From: Vibrio sp. YMD68 | Lineage (GTDB): Bacteria > Pseudomonadota > Gammaproteobacteria > Enterobacterales > Vibrionaceae | DNA: 64,000 nucleotides | Assembly: GCF_029958905.1 (NCBI RefSeq) | Contig: NZ_CP124614.1 | Location: forward strand, 2,170,001-2,234,000 | Direction of reading: 5' to 3' | Shown here: piece by piece, positions 1 to 9,877 of the stretch | Layout of the letters: every line of letters starts with the position of its first letter | Numbering within the stretch: the stretch's first letter is position 1 | Notes under the pieces: model-generated | Databases searched by the model: none | What the model was told of the DNA's origin: nothing | The model's input: only the letters and a program-made list of their open reading frames with translations | Position numbers and translations under genes: made by a program

Positions 1-344
<344 letters not shown>

Positions 345-409
345 TAGAACCCGACTGTCGTTTAACACGCTGCTTTATCGGTAGAACATTTATAGACAGC
401 AGATAAATA

Positions 410-445
410 AAACCCTCGATACTCCTAGTGATGTCGAGGGTTTTT
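410..445 (+). terminator. Rho-independent terminator after pta
   Basis: A 10-bp perfect stem (410-419 with 434-443, AAACCCTCGA / TCGAGGGTTT) is followed by a T run at 441-445. It sits 66 bases after the pta stop and in the correct orientation to end that transcript. Confidence 0.85.
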
Positions 446-615
446 ATTATCCTTCATTTCCTCTTCGATTTTGTCGCAATTGTAAGTCAAATCAACATGG
501 TTCTATCAATATCTTTTAAGGTTACTCGCAACCACCATGCACTACAAGGAAGTTCCTAACTCACTGAAATTATTTATTTTATAGTGTCATTTAAGTAAAG
601 TTCACTGAGGTTTTT

Positions 616-3396
616 ATGATGAAATATTGTATACGTCTGGTCGTGATTTCTCTATTTAGCTACATTCTACTCGGCTGCGCTTCTTCCCCTCCTCCGGTTG
701 CACTGAAAAGCAATCCACTCTGGTCTAGTCATACGCTGGAGAATGGTTTTACTTACCATTTAAGGCACTCTGAAAAAGCCCCCGTATCAATGCGATTGAT
801 TGTCCATTCAGGCTCTTTGCAAGAAACAGAACAGCAACTCGGTTATGCCCATTTCCTCGAGCATATGGCGTTCAACGGAACCAAGCATTTTAAGGGCAAC
901 GACATAGTGGCGCTTTTTGAACAGGCAGGTGCGAGCTTTGGGGCCGACCTGAATGCTTACACCAGTTTCCACGAGACGATCTATAAGCTCGATCTTTCTG
1001 ATGATAGCTCGCTTGAAAAAGGGCTGCTCTGGTTTGGTGACATTAGCCAACGCATTCGATTAGAAGGTGACGAAGTAGAAAAAGAAAAAGGGGTTGTACT
1101 GGGTGAAATTCGTCGTAGTCGACCAGAAAACCAACCGCTCGCGTACAAGTATTATGATCACTTACTTGAAGGCACTCAGTATCATAATCGCGACCCGATC
1201 GGCACCAAAGAGAGTATCAATAACCTTTCTCTCGAAGAGCTAAAGGCCTATTATGACCAATGGTATCAGCCCTCTCGAACTGAACTCGTTATTTATGGTA
1301 ACTTTGACCAAAGTAACATTGCATCATTAATCAAACAGCAATTTGAGAACTGGGAAGAGACATCCTTAGAGACTCAATTTGAACCTAATAAAACCGGCCA
1401 AAGATACAACTTCACCGATCTAATCAGCACGATTGAAGAAAATGAAACCCCAAGTTACGGCATGGTTTTCGATCGTGGTGATCGCGCTACCACTACAACT
1501 GGGGCGCAACAAGAAGCGTGGCTTGATGAGATAGCTCACACCGTTATTAGGCATCGATTATCAACTCGCTTTATGGATGCTGCACTCCCTGTTTCGGGGC
1601 TATATTCGATAGATTACTTGCTCCCTTATCAGCGTCTTTTTTTGACTGAAATTACCTTTCCTTCAGACAAAAGAGAGGCTAATCAATTACTGTTTCAAAC
1701 CACCATTGCAGAGCTACGTGATCACGGGATCAGCCAAGAAGAACTCGAACTCGTAAGCAGCGAATGGCAAACACGGTTGAATAACCTAGATACGGATTGG
1801 AACAATACCAACGCAGAGACACACGCTGATGGCAAAGCAACCTCTCTCATTTTGGGTCAGCCTGCACAAGACCGAGAACAACATCGTCAAAACTTAATGG
1901 CGCTGACTGAAAATCTAAGCGTTAGCGGTATTAATCGCCATTTACGCACCTTACTCTCTGCTGATTACCAACTGGTCATTGGCGTCGATCAACAGGAAGA
2001 CATTTCAAAGGTCACTGCTTTAGCAACGAAATGGCGAGAGAATACCGATGCTCGTGCCAAGAAACCACTCATGCTAGCCGCCGCTAATACAGCTTTTAAC
2101 GAACCCAAAATGTCAGGTTCTATCGTCAATCAGCAAGCATTAGATTCAAGGCATAACATTCACACCTGGTCACTTTCCAATGGTGTAGAGGTTTGGTACC
2201 AGAAAGACCAAAGCGTTGGAAACAAAATACATATGGTTTTGGCAAGTCGGGGCGGAAAAACAGCATTAGACCCAGCGTTATTTATGGCGAGCGATATCGC
2301 GATTAATACGGTTTCTCGAAGTGGTATTGGTGATTTTGATGGCTCGTCATTGGATTCTCACCTTAGACGCCACGACTTGTCGCTCATTCCATTTATCCAC
2401 TTTACTCAACATGGCATTGAACTTCAAAGTAACCAGAAGAACCTGACCGACAGTTTTGCTGCATTGCACACCGTCTTTACTGATATCAATATCGATGAAG
2501 CTCAGCTTGAAGCGGTTAAACAAGAATATCACCAATCGGTTGCTTCTTTCCTTTCATCACCAGTCGGACCTTTCACCAAAAAGCTCAACCATATCAGCTA
2601 TTTTTCCTCTAGCCCGCACTATTTTCAAGAGCTCTCTGATATTGATGCTGTTAGCTCACTACAAATAGAGCATGTCCATCGTGACCTTTTCACCAAGAAC
2701 AGAAACTTTAAGCTGGTTATCATCGGCAATCTCGACGTTTCAGAGCTTACACCACTGCTCCGAAAGTACATCGCATCAATTCCACTGACCGGCACCAATG
2801 ATGAACCCATTACTGTGGCTTATCAGGATTATCAAAATGAACGCGTCGATGTTTCGACAAACACAGAGAACACCAGCCACTACCTGCTGCGAATAACCAA
2901 TCCTAAGACTGAACAGCGTGGTGCAAAGGCGATATTTATTGATGACATGCTTCAGCGTATGCTTACCCAACGCTTAACGACACATGTGCGAGAAGAGTTA
3001 AGTTTAGATTACGCCCCGTATGCATTTTCAGTCACTCAAGACAGCGAATTAGCCAGTGATTGGATGTTAACCGCTGACACGGATCCGAAAGATGTAGAAA
3101 AAGTAGAATTGGCCATTGATAACGTTGTTCGAGACTTATTACTCACCATTAGTGAGGAAGAACTCGCCGCAGTAGGAAGCCAGTTAGTCAATGATCTCGT
3201 GCCAATTGACAACGATGCGCCGCAAAGAGCTTGGTTTTACGCCAGATATCTCATTCATGGCTATGGTTTAGACCCTCTTTTTGATCCGCAAGCACAAGTT
3301 GATAAGATCTCGTTAAGCGATGTTCAGCAAAGGGCTGCACTTATCTTTGGTGATGACTCCATGGTCGTTAAAGGCATCCTTAGACCAAAATCGTAA
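616..3396 (+). CDS. M16 family zinc metallopeptidase, lipoprotein
   Basis: This 926-residue protein has the size of full pitrilysin/PqqL-type M16 peptidases, with two tandem M16 halves. It begins with a lipoprotein signal (lipobox LLGC, Cys21), so it is probably anchored in a membrane facing the periplasm. The inverted zinc motif HxxEH is present as H79-F-L-E82-H83. A downstream glutamate in EKEKGVVLGEI (about residue 157) is placed to be the third zinc ligand. The family degrades peptides or small proteins; the substrate here is unknown. The start is the first of two adjacent ATGs, with TGAGG six bases upstream. It is a stand-alone gene between the pta terminator and the convergent opp operon. 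Confidence 0.9.
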   Translation: MMKYCIRLVVISLFSYILLGCASSPPPVALKSNPLWSSHTLENGFTYHLRHSEKAPVSMRLIVHSGSLQETEQQLGYAHFLEHMAFNGTKHFKGNDIVALFEQAGASFGADLNAYTSFHETIYKLDLSDDSSLEKGLLWFGDISQRIRLEGDEVEKEKGVVLGEIRRSRPENQPLAYKYYDHLLEGTQYHNRDPIGTKESINNLSLEELKAYYDQWYQPSRTELVIYGNFDQSNIASLIKQQFENWEETSLETQFEPNKTGQRYNFTDLISTIEENETPSYGMVFDRGDRATTTTGAQQEAWLDEIAHTVIRHRLSTRFMDAALPVSGLYSIDYLLPYQRLFLTEITFPSDKREANQLLFQTTIAELRDHGISQEELELVSSEWQTRLNNLDTDWNNTNAETHADGKATSLILGQPAQDREQHRQNLMALTENLSVSGINRHLRTLLSADYQLVIGVDQQEDISKVTALATKWRENTDARAKKPLMLAAANTAFNEPKMSGSIVNQQALDSRHNIHTWSLSNGVEVWYQKDQSVGNKIHMVLASRGGKTALDPALFMASDIAINTVSRSGIGDFDGSSLDSHLRRHDLSLIPFIHFTQHGIELQSNQKNLTDSFAALHTVFTDINIDEAQLEAVKQEYHQSVASFLSSPVGPFTKKLNHISYFSSSPHYFQELSDIDAVSSLQIEHVHRDLFTKNRNFKLVIIGNLDVSELTPLLRKYIASIPLTGTNDEPITVAYQDYQNERVDVSTNTENTSHYLLRITNPKTEQRGAKAIFIDDMLQRMLTQRLTTHVREELSLDYAPYAFSVTQDSELASDWMLTADTDPKDVEKVELAIDNVVRDLLLTISEEELAAVGSQLVNDLVPIDNDAPQRAWFYARYLIHGYGLDPLFDPQAQVDKISLSDVQQRAALIFGDDSMVVKGILRPKS

Positions 3397-3418
3397 TCTT
3401 CATAAATACTTCACTACA

Positions 3419-3448
3419 AAGCCTTATCCTCTCGATAGGGCTTATATT
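3419..3448 (+). terminator. Possible terminator after the M16 peptidase gene
   Basis: A 10-bp stem with one G-U pair (3419-3428 with 3434-3443) lies 22 bases past the stop. The T run after it is poor and interrupted, so termination may be weak. Confidence 0.5.
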
Positions 3449-3534
3449 TATAGGTTCTTTTCCACTATAGATATCTTTGACTGTAAGATTTTGTAGTAGT
3501 GTTTTAACACCCGCAGTTTTTGGGAAAACCCACA

Positions 3535-3571
3535 AACAAAAAAAGCGCGATTCATTTAAGAAATCGCGCTT
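3535..3571 (-). terminator. Terminator of the opp operon
   Basis: Read on the minus strand, a perfect 10-bp stem (3562-3571 with 3543-3552, AAGCGCGATT arms) is followed by a long T run, seen as A bases from about 3544 down to 3535. It lies about 30 bases beyond the oppF stop. Confidence 0.88.
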
Positions 3572-3600
3572 AAGCCTGTCACAGGCTGAACTAACGAAGT

Positions 3601-4593
3601 TTAGATGCTCACGTGTAAACAGGATACAGCGTGCACATCATTACCTTGGATCGTAGGTTTCGTCTCTGCACATTCCTGTGTTGCTTTCGGGCAACGGGTA
3701 CGGAATACACAACCAGACGGCGGATTAATTGGAGACGGTAAATCCCCTTCCAACATCTCGATTTTCTTTGCTCTTTCAAGACGAGGATCGGGAATCGGTA
3801 CCGCTGACATCAATGCTTTCGTATAAGGATGTTTTGGCTCGGCAAACACAGCATGCGCTTCACCAAGCTCAACAGCGTTCCCCAAGTACATCACCAACAC
3901 TCTGTCGGAGATATGCTTAATCACAGACAAATCATGGGCGATAAACACCAGGCTCAAACCAAGCTCTTTTTGTAGCTCTTTAAGGAGGTTTACAACCTGC
4001 GCCTGAATCGATACATCAAGAGCCGATACCGGTTCATCACAAATGATCATCTTTGGATTCAAGATAAGTGCACGTGCAATACCGATACGCTGACACTGAC
4101 CACCCGAGAACTCGTGAGGATAACGGTTGATGACATTAGGTAATAGACCGACTTTCGTCATCATCTCTTTGACTCTTGATTTCACTTCATCCTTACTCAG
4201 TTCAGGGTAGAAAGTCTCAAGGGGTTCGGCAATGATATCGCCAATCGTCATTCGAGGGTTCAGAGACGCTAATGGGTCCTGGAAGATCATTTGAATATCT
4301 TTACGAGTTTCACGTCGCTGCACAGAATGCATTTTGGTTAGGTCTTGACCCAGCCACACCACTTCACCATCGGTTGCTTCTACTAGCCCGATAATGGCGC
4401 GTGCAAAGGTAGACTTACCGCAACCAGATTCACCAACCACACCTAGGGTTTCCCCTTCGTATAGACGAGCGTCAATGCCATCTACCGCTTTAAGGTTTGA
4501 TGGCTTTGACCATGGCCAAGCAGATTTAGACGCAATGCTAAAGTGTACTTTTAAGTTCTTAACATCTAGCAGTAATGATTTTTGTTCGCTCAT
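3601..4593 (-). CDS. oppF: Oligopeptide ABC transporter ATP-binding protein OppF
   Basis: This is a cytoplasmic ATPase of the oligopeptide importer. It has Walker A GESGCGKST, signature FSGGQCQRIGIARAL and Walker B MIICDEPVSALD. The C-terminal oligo_HPY region (PSPINPPSGCVFRTRCPKA) is typical of Opp/Dpp ATPases, and its cysteines suggest the iron-sulfur site reported for some family members. The open frame extends to a TTG at 4602. I chose ATG 4593, which overlaps the oppD stop as ATGA and has GGGAG upstream, giving 330 residues. It is the last gene of oppABCDF and pairs with OppD as the ATPase heterodimer. Confidence 0.94.
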   Translation of the reverse strand: MSEQKSLLLDVKNLKVHFSIASKSAWPWSKPSNLKAVDGIDARLYEGETLGVVGESGCGKSTFARAIIGLVEATDGEVVWLGQDLTKMHSVQRRETRKDIQMIFQDPLASLNPRMTIGDIIAEPLETFYPELSKDEVKSRVKEMMTKVGLLPNVINRYPHEFSGGQCQRIGIARALILNPKMIICDEPVSALDVSIQAQVVNLLKELQKELGLSLVFIAHDLSVIKHISDRVLVMYLGNAVELGEAHAVFAEPKHPYTKALMSAVPIPDPRLERAKKIEMLEGDLPSPINPPSGCVFRTRCPKATQECAETKPTIQGNDVHAVSCLHVSI

Positions 4594-5561
4594 TTTGTCC
4601 AAGTCTCCCAGTCAGAAAAACACGCACGCTGGCGTCCATCACCAAATGGCTGAAGGATCGGCGCTTCACTCATACATCTGTCCATCACACGGTGACAACG
4701 GTCCTGATAAGGGCAGCCCGGTGGCAGACGAAGTAAGTTAGGTGGATTACCTGGAATCGTTGGTAGAATTTCACCTTCGGTATCGAGGCGAGGAATGGCT
4801 TTTAGTAGCCCCTCTGCGTATGGGTGGCTTGGTTCATAGAAGATTTCATCAACACTACCGTACTCCATGGTACGGCCCGCATACATCACCAGCACTTTGT
4901 CACAAGAGCCAGCTACAACGCCCAAGTCATGAGTAATCATGATGATTGCGGTATTAAACTCATCTTTCAGTTCATTCAGCAAATCCATGATTTGAGCTTG
5001 AACAGTCACATCAAGAGCCGTGGTTGGCTCATCAGCGATCAGTAGTTTCGGGCGACACAATAGTGCCATTGCGATCATCACACGCTGACGCATACCACCA
5101 GAGAACTCATGAGGGTACATAGTAATACGTTTACGCGCTTCAGGTATCTTTACGGCTTCAAGCATGCGTACGGATTCTTCGAACGCCTCTGCTTTTCCCA
5201 TGCCTTTATGAAGCATGAGCACTTCCATCAGCTGATCGCTGACTTTCATGTAAGGGTTAAGCGACGTCATCGGGTCTTGGAAAATCATCGCAATCTGCTC
5301 TGCACGAACTTTGTTCAATGCTTTTTCTGGCAGGTTGAGAATTTCATTGCCTTCGAACTTCGCACTACCAGAGATGATGCCGTTCTTGGCCAATAGGCCC
5401 ATAATTGCGAATACGGTTTGAGATTTACCTGAACCAGATTCCCCTACAATGCCGAGGGTTTCACCTTGTTCTAGTGAGAAATTCAGGTCGTTCACTGCGG
5501 TGACAATACCATCTTGGGTAGTGAATTCTACGCGCAGATCTTTGACATCTAATAAGCTCAT
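4590..5561 (-). CDS. oppD: Oligopeptide ABC transporter ATP-binding protein OppD
   Basis: This is the second ATPase subunit of the oligopeptide importer. Visible motifs are Walker A GESGSGKSQ, signature FSGGMRQRVMIAMAL, Walker B LLIADEPTTALD and the H-loop region MITHDLGVVAG. The C-terminal oligo_HPY segment (PPNLLRLPPGCPYQDRC) is present. Two adjacent ATGs occur at 5564 and 5561; the second has the better spacing (seven bases) from AAGGAAG, and the difference is one residue. It is about 22 bases after oppC and overlaps oppF by ATGA, so translation is probably coupled. Confidence 0.94.
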   Translation of the reverse strand: MSLLDVKDLRVEFTTQDGIVTAVNDLNFSLEQGETLGIVGESGSGKSQTVFAIMGLLAKNGIISGSAKFEGNEILNLPEKALNKVRAEQIAMIFQDPMTSLNPYMKVSDQLMEVLMLHKGMGKAEAFEESVRMLEAVKIPEARKRITMYPHEFSGGMRQRVMIAMALLCRPKLLIADEPTTALDVTVQAQIMDLLNELKDEFNTAIIMITHDLGVVAGSCDKVLVMYAGRTMEYGSVDEIFYEPSHPYAEGLLKAIPRLDTEGEILPTIPGNPPNLLRLPPGCPYQDRCHRVMDRCMSEAPILQPFGDGRQRACFSDWETWTK

Positions 5562-5583
5562 CATTGCTTCCTTAATCTTATTG

Positions 5584-6486
5584 TTATCTGTCTTTTGGAT
5601 CTAACGCATCGCGTAGACCATCACCAACGTAGTTGAAGCAAAATAGCGTCACTACCATGAATACCGCAGGGAATATCAGTTGCCAAATAGCCACTTCCAT
5701 TGTCTGCGAACCTTCTTGTAGAAGCGCACCCCAACTTGTCATCGGCTCTTGCACACCAAGACCAAGGAATGAAAGGAATGATTCTGTCAAAATCATGCTT
5801 GGAATAAGCAGTGTTGAATAGACCGCAACAATACCCAATACGTTGGGAACGATATGACGAGTAATGATCTTCCAGTTACTTACGCCACAAACATGTGCTG
5901 CTTCGATAAACTCTTTACTGCGAAGGCTCAGTGTTTGGCCTCGAACAATACGTGCCATATCGAGCCAGGCGATCGCACCAATGGCAACAAATATCAGTAC
6001 GATATTACGACCAAAAAAGGTGACTAGAACAATCACAAGGAACATGAAAGGAACCGCGTAAAGAATTTCTAAGATACGCATCATAATGCGGTCAGTACGA
6101 CCACCAATGAAGCCCGATGTGGCACCGTAAAGTGTTCCAATGAGGACCGCGACAAACGCACCTAATACACCAACCATGAGGGAGATACGTCCACCAATCA
6201 GAGTACGAACATACAGGTCTCGCCCTAAGCTATCCGTACCAAACCAGTGAGAGGCACTTGGAGCGGCGTGCATGGCATACCAGTCCGTGTCGTCATACGC
6301 ATACTGAGCGATCATCGGCAGAACAATAACAGCCAGCGTCATGATCATCAGCACAAACAAGCTCACCATGGCCGCTTTATTTCGCATAAAACGGATACGG
6401 GCGTCTTGCCATAAACTGCGACCTTCAATTTCAAGGTTTTCCGAGAACTTCTCGATCGCTTCTAGGTTCTTTTTCTTTGTTAACAT
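5584..6486 (-). CDS. oppC: Oligopeptide ABC transporter permease OppC
   Basis: This is an inner-membrane permease of about 300 residues with a cytoplasmic N-terminal extension, typical of OppC, followed by about six transmembrane segments. The BPD_transp_1 EAA loop is visible as FIEAAHVCGVSNWKIITRHIVPNVLG. The frame can be read from a TTG at 6492, but ATG 6486 has AGGAAGG six bases upstream and is preferred. It forms the membrane channel with OppB. Fourteen bases separate it from oppB. Confidence 0.94.
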   Translation of the reverse strand: MLTKKKNLEAIEKFSENLEIEGRSLWQDARIRFMRNKAAMVSLFVLMIMTLAVIVLPMIAQYAYDDTDWYAMHAAPSASHWFGTDSLGRDLYVRTLIGGRISLMVGVLGAFVAVLIGTLYGATSGFIGGRTDRIMMRILEILYAVPFMFLVIVLVTFFGRNIVLIFVAIGAIAWLDMARIVRGQTLSLRSKEFIEAAHVCGVSNWKIITRHIVPNVLGIVAVYSTLLIPSMILTESFLSFLGLGVQEPMTSWGALLQEGSQTMEVAIWQLIFPAVFMVVTLFCFNYVGDGLRDALDPKDR

Positions 6487-6500
6487 AATCAACCTTCCTG

Positions 6501-7421
6501 CTAGTAGCGAATCTTCGGATCAATCATTGCTAATAAAATATCAACAATGGCATTGAATAAGATGAATAGGAAACCAATGAGAATTGTGACTCCCATTACT
6601 AGCGAATAATCACGGTTAAATGCGGCGTTAACAAACAATTTACCGATGCCAGGCAGACCAAAAATGGTTTCGATTACCACGGAACCCGTAATAATGCCGA
6701 CAAAAGCTGGCCCCATGTACGAAACAACCGGCAACATTGCAGGCTTAAGTGCATGTTTAACGATGATGTATGGATAACTCAAACCTTTAGCGCGAGCTGT
6801 ACGAATAAAGTTACTGTTCAATGTTTCGATCATCGAACCACGAGTGATACGAGCAAACGTCGCCACATACAGTAAAGACATGCCTACAACCGGCAATGCC
6901 ATGTATTTAAACGAGCCGTCTAACCAACCACCAGCGGGGAACCAACCTAGGTTGATGGAAAAGATATAAATCAATGTAGGAGCAAGAACAAAAGAAGGCA
7001 ACACCACGCCCAGCATGGCGGTAGACATGACCGTATAGTCAGCCCAGGTATTTTGTTTTAATGCTGCAAATGTCCCAACGGTGACCCCCATGACGAGAGT
7101 AAAAATAAACGCGAATAATCCCACTTTTGCCGAAACGGGTAAGGCAACAGAGATAAGTTCATTTACTGAGTAATCTAGATATTTAAATGATGGCCCAAAA
7201 TCACCTTGAATGACGTTAGTCAAATACGTGGTGTACTGTTCAAAAACAGGTTTGTCGAGGCCATATTTAGCTTCGATATTAGCCATAACTTCTGGCGGAA
7301 GCGGACGCTCACTTGAGAATGGATTTCCCGGTGCGTAACGCATAAGAAAGAAAGATACCGTAATCAACACCAACATAGTTGGTATGGCTTCGAATATCCT
7401 TTTCGCGATGAATTTAAGCAT
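6501..7421 (-). CDS. oppB: Oligopeptide ABC transporter permease OppB
   Basis: This 306-residue inner-membrane permease shows the OppB N-terminus (KFIAKRIFEAIPTMLVLITVSFFLMR) and the family segment PGNPF followed by a periplasmic region. The EAA loop is visible as FIRTARAKGLSYPYIIVKHALKPA. It is the first permease gene, separated from oppA by 127 bases that contain a strong hairpin. It partners OppC and takes peptide from OppA. Confidence 0.95.
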   Translation of the reverse strand: MLKFIAKRIFEAIPTMLVLITVSFFLMRYAPGNPFSSERPLPPEVMANIEAKYGLDKPVFEQYTTYLTNVIQGDFGPSFKYLDYSVNELISVALPVSAKVGLFAFIFTLVMGVTVGTFAALKQNTWADYTVMSTAMLGVVLPSFVLAPTLIYIFSINLGWFPAGGWLDGSFKYMALPVVGMSLLYVATFARITRGSMIETLNSNFIRTARAKGLSYPYIIVKHALKPAMLPVVSYMGPAFVGIITGSVVIETIFGLPGIGKLFVNAAFNRDYSLVMGVTILIGFLFILFNAIVDILLAMIDPKIRY

Positions 7422-7477
7422 AAGCTCACTCTTTCAGTCTGTGACAAAAAATTTCAATGTAAAAAATAGAAAATACG

Positions 7478-7514
7478 CTACACGTACTCATTGCAATAAT
7501 GAGTACGTGTAGCA
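7478..7514 (-). promoter_or_regulatory. Intercistronic hairpin between oppA and oppB
   Basis: A perfect 16-bp inverted repeat (7478-7493 with 7499-7514, arms GCTACACGTACTCATT) has a 5-base loop. On the minus strand it is followed by a T-rich but broken run. Such hairpins after a binding-protein gene commonly stabilise the upstream mRNA or cause partial termination, so OppA is made in excess over OppBCDF. The role here is inferred. Confidence 0.75.
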
Positions 7515-7548
7515 TCGATCGTTATTATTTTTATATCAGCTTTGTTGA

Positions 7549-9219
7549 CTACTTAGCTTTGATGTAAAGATCTTTTGAGTAGATTTTTTCTTCCGGGTTA
7601 TTCACTGGGAAGCCACCGACTTGTGGATTCAGTAAACGTGCTTTCACGTACTGGTAGATCGGTGCGATTGGCATGTCTCGAGTCAGTAACTGCTCAGCTT
7701 CTAGGTACAGTGCCGTGCGCTCTTCTTCAGACGTTGACGTCAGTGCTTTTTCCATAACCGCATCGTATTCTTTACTGTCGTAGTGAATACCGCCAGTCGT
7801 GTTGGTGCTCTTCATCAGCGTTAGGAATGAAGATGCTTCATTGTAGTCGCCACACCAGCCAGCACGTGCAACTTCAAAGTTACCCGCGTCTTTTGTTGAT
7901 AGGTACGTTTTCCACTCTTGGTTTTCTAGCGTAACATCAAGACCCAGTGTCTTCTTCCACATTGAACCAAGCGCAACAGCGATTTTCTTATGGTTTTCAG
8001 ACGTGTTGTAAAGAAGAGAGAATTTCAGTGGATTGTCAGTGCCGAAACCAGCTTCAGAAAGAAGTTTTGCCGCTTCTGCATCACGCTCTTGTTGCGTCAT
8101 TTTACCGTAAGCAGGAACTTCTGGGTTAAATCCAGCTGTGATTTCAGGTGTCAGGAAGTATGCAGGTTTCTGGCCTTGACCAAGAATCGCATCGGTTACG
8201 ATGTTACGGTCGATAGCGTATGAAATCGCTTTACGAACTCGAACATCATCAAACGGTGCTTTCTTTGTGTTAAAGATGTAGTAGTAAGTACACAGGTTAC
8301 CAGTAATAGACAGTGATTCTGCGTGCTCTTTTTCCAGACGACGGAAGTGCTCGTTTGGAATCTCGTAAGTCACATCCACTTCACCAGCTAGGAAACGGTT
8401 CATTTCTGCTACTTGGTTTTCAATCGGTAGGAAAGTCACTTTGTTTAACGTCGTATTCTCGTTATCCCAGTACTTTTCGTTACGTTTTAGAACTAAGCGC
8501 TCATTCACGACCCATTGATCAACAACGTATGCGCCGTTACCAACAAAGTTTTCAGGCTTAGTCCATTGGTCACCAAACTTTTCTACTGTCGCTTGGTGTA
8601 CCGGTTTCGTCGTTGTGTGGCCAACCATCATCACGAAGTATGGGACAGCAGACTCAAGTTCAACCACGAGCGTATGATCATCGACAGCTTTAACACCGAG
8701 TGTGCTCTTGTCTTTTTTGCCTGCAACGATGTCTTTAGCGTTCGCCATCTTGGTGTATTCCATGTACCAAGCGTATGGAGACGCGGTATTTGGATCAACG
8801 GCACGCTGCCAGCTGAATACGAAGTCTTGCGCGGTGACCGGATCGCCATTTGACCATACGGCATCTTTGCGCAGGTTAAATGTGAATGTCTTGTTGTCTG
8901 TCGTTTCCCAAGTTTCAGCAATACCAGGAATGGTATTACCGTCAGCATCTTGGTTTACCAGACCTTCAAGAAGATCACGAATAACGTGAGATTCAGAAAC
9001 ACCCTGTGATTTGTGTGGGTCAATTGTCGCAACTTCTGCACCGTTACCACGAACGATCTCTTGCACATCAGCAAGTGTTGATTCGGTAACTTCAGGAAGT
9101 GTTGCTGGCGTAGCTGGCGTGGCTGCTTGTTTTTCTTCTGGCTTATCGCCACAACCAGTAAGCGCTAGAGAAAGGCCCGCACTGATGAAAAGCGCACGAG
9201 TGATTTTATTCTTGTACAT
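7549..9219 (-). CDS. oppA: Oligopeptide-binding lipoprotein OppA
   Basis: This 556-residue SBP_bac_5 protein binds oligopeptides outside the inner membrane and delivers them to OppBC. The N-terminus is a lipoprotein signal ending LALTGC with Cys23 as the lipidation site, followed by a Glu/Ala/Pro-rich linker. Family features include the segment TFNLRKDAVWSNGDPVTAQDFVFSWQR and the later RKAISYAIDR. ATG 9219 has GGAG at a suitable distance. It is the first gene of the operon. In E. coli oppA is held back by the sRNA GcvB; I could not identify a convincing GcvB target here. Confidence 0.95.
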   Translation of the reverse strand: MYKNKITRALFISAGLSLALTGCGDKPEEKQAATPATPATLPEVTESTLADVQEIVRGNGAEVATIDPHKSQGVSESHVIRDLLEGLVNQDADGNTIPGIAETWETTDNKTFTFNLRKDAVWSNGDPVTAQDFVFSWQRAVDPNTASPYAWYMEYTKMANAKDIVAGKKDKSTLGVKAVDDHTLVVELESAVPYFVMMVGHTTTKPVHQATVEKFGDQWTKPENFVGNGAYVVDQWVVNERLVLKRNEKYWDNENTTLNKVTFLPIENQVAEMNRFLAGEVDVTYEIPNEHFRRLEKEHAESLSITGNLCTYYYIFNTKKAPFDDVRVRKAISYAIDRNIVTDAILGQGQKPAYFLTPEITAGFNPEVPAYGKMTQQERDAEAAKLLSEAGFGTDNPLKFSLLYNTSENHKKIAVALGSMWKKTLGLDVTLENQEWKTYLSTKDAGNFEVARAGWCGDYNEASSFLTLMKSTNTTGGIHYDSKEYDAVMEKALTSTSEEERTALYLEAEQLLTRDMPIAPIYQYVKARLLNPQVGGFPVNNPEEKIYSKDLYIKAK

Positions 9220-9744
9220 GCATTAAACTCCAAGTTTTTATGTTGCATCCATGACTTCCTTGTAAGAACCCCTGTTTAGGTAGTGATTTAGATTTATTTT
9301 GCACAAAAAATGAGCATAAAAATCTAAAACCTTACAAAGATTGTGGCACACAGTAACAATCATCGAAGCGATTTACCATAAATTGACGTCAGAAAAACGT
9401 ATAATTCTTCCAATAGCGATAGATGGTAGTTAAAAAAACTATCATTTTAGAGACTGACAGTGATTTTATATAGAAATGACTTAGCTAATAGACTATGGTA
9501 CCGAAAATTCTAACCTGACACATTTTGACAGCATCTTATGCTAGAAAACTAAAAATAATTTAACATTTGAGCGCCAGTTGATCTAACACTAAGTCACAAT
9601 TCACCAATACCCCGTGTCAATTTGTGAAGACTATCACCCTAAGTCGTCACGCTCGATTTCTACTTGATAAATCAAGCTTTGCACAAAATTGCATAGTGAT
9701 GCAAAGTAAGCGAATTGATATGTTTGGTCGTTGCTTTTCTCTGG
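9220..9744. other. Intergenic region upstream of oppA
   Basis: About 525 AT-rich bases separate the oppA start from the terminator of the 9878-10939 gene. It must hold the oppA promoter and a long leader, but I found no -35/-10 pair I trust. Short frames on both strands (for example 9634-9834 minus) overlap the terminator, lack Shine-Dalgarno sequences and are not called. Confidence 0.5.
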
Positions 9745-9787
9745 TGTCAAAAAACAAAAAAATCCCAAATGAATCAACATTTGGGAT
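9745..9787 (-). terminator. Terminator of the anSME-HEAT/TPR operon
   Basis: Read on the minus strand, a perfect 10-bp stem (9778-9787 with 9762-9771, arms ATCCCAAATG) with a 6-base loop is followed by a long T-rich run ending near 9745. It lies about 90 bases after the stop of the HEAT/TPR gene. Confidence 0.85.
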
Positions 9788-9877
9788 ATTTGAATCATCC
9801 AGCGCTTAGCGGCATTGAAAGCTTTTATAACCACCGCGCTTTTTAGTTATTAAACTCTTCTACTCTTACACTCTTCT

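Noticed and set aside
9634..9834. Small minus-strand open frame of 66 codons
   Set aside because: It runs through the terminator hairpin at 9745-9787, has no Shine-Dalgarno and resembles no protein I know.
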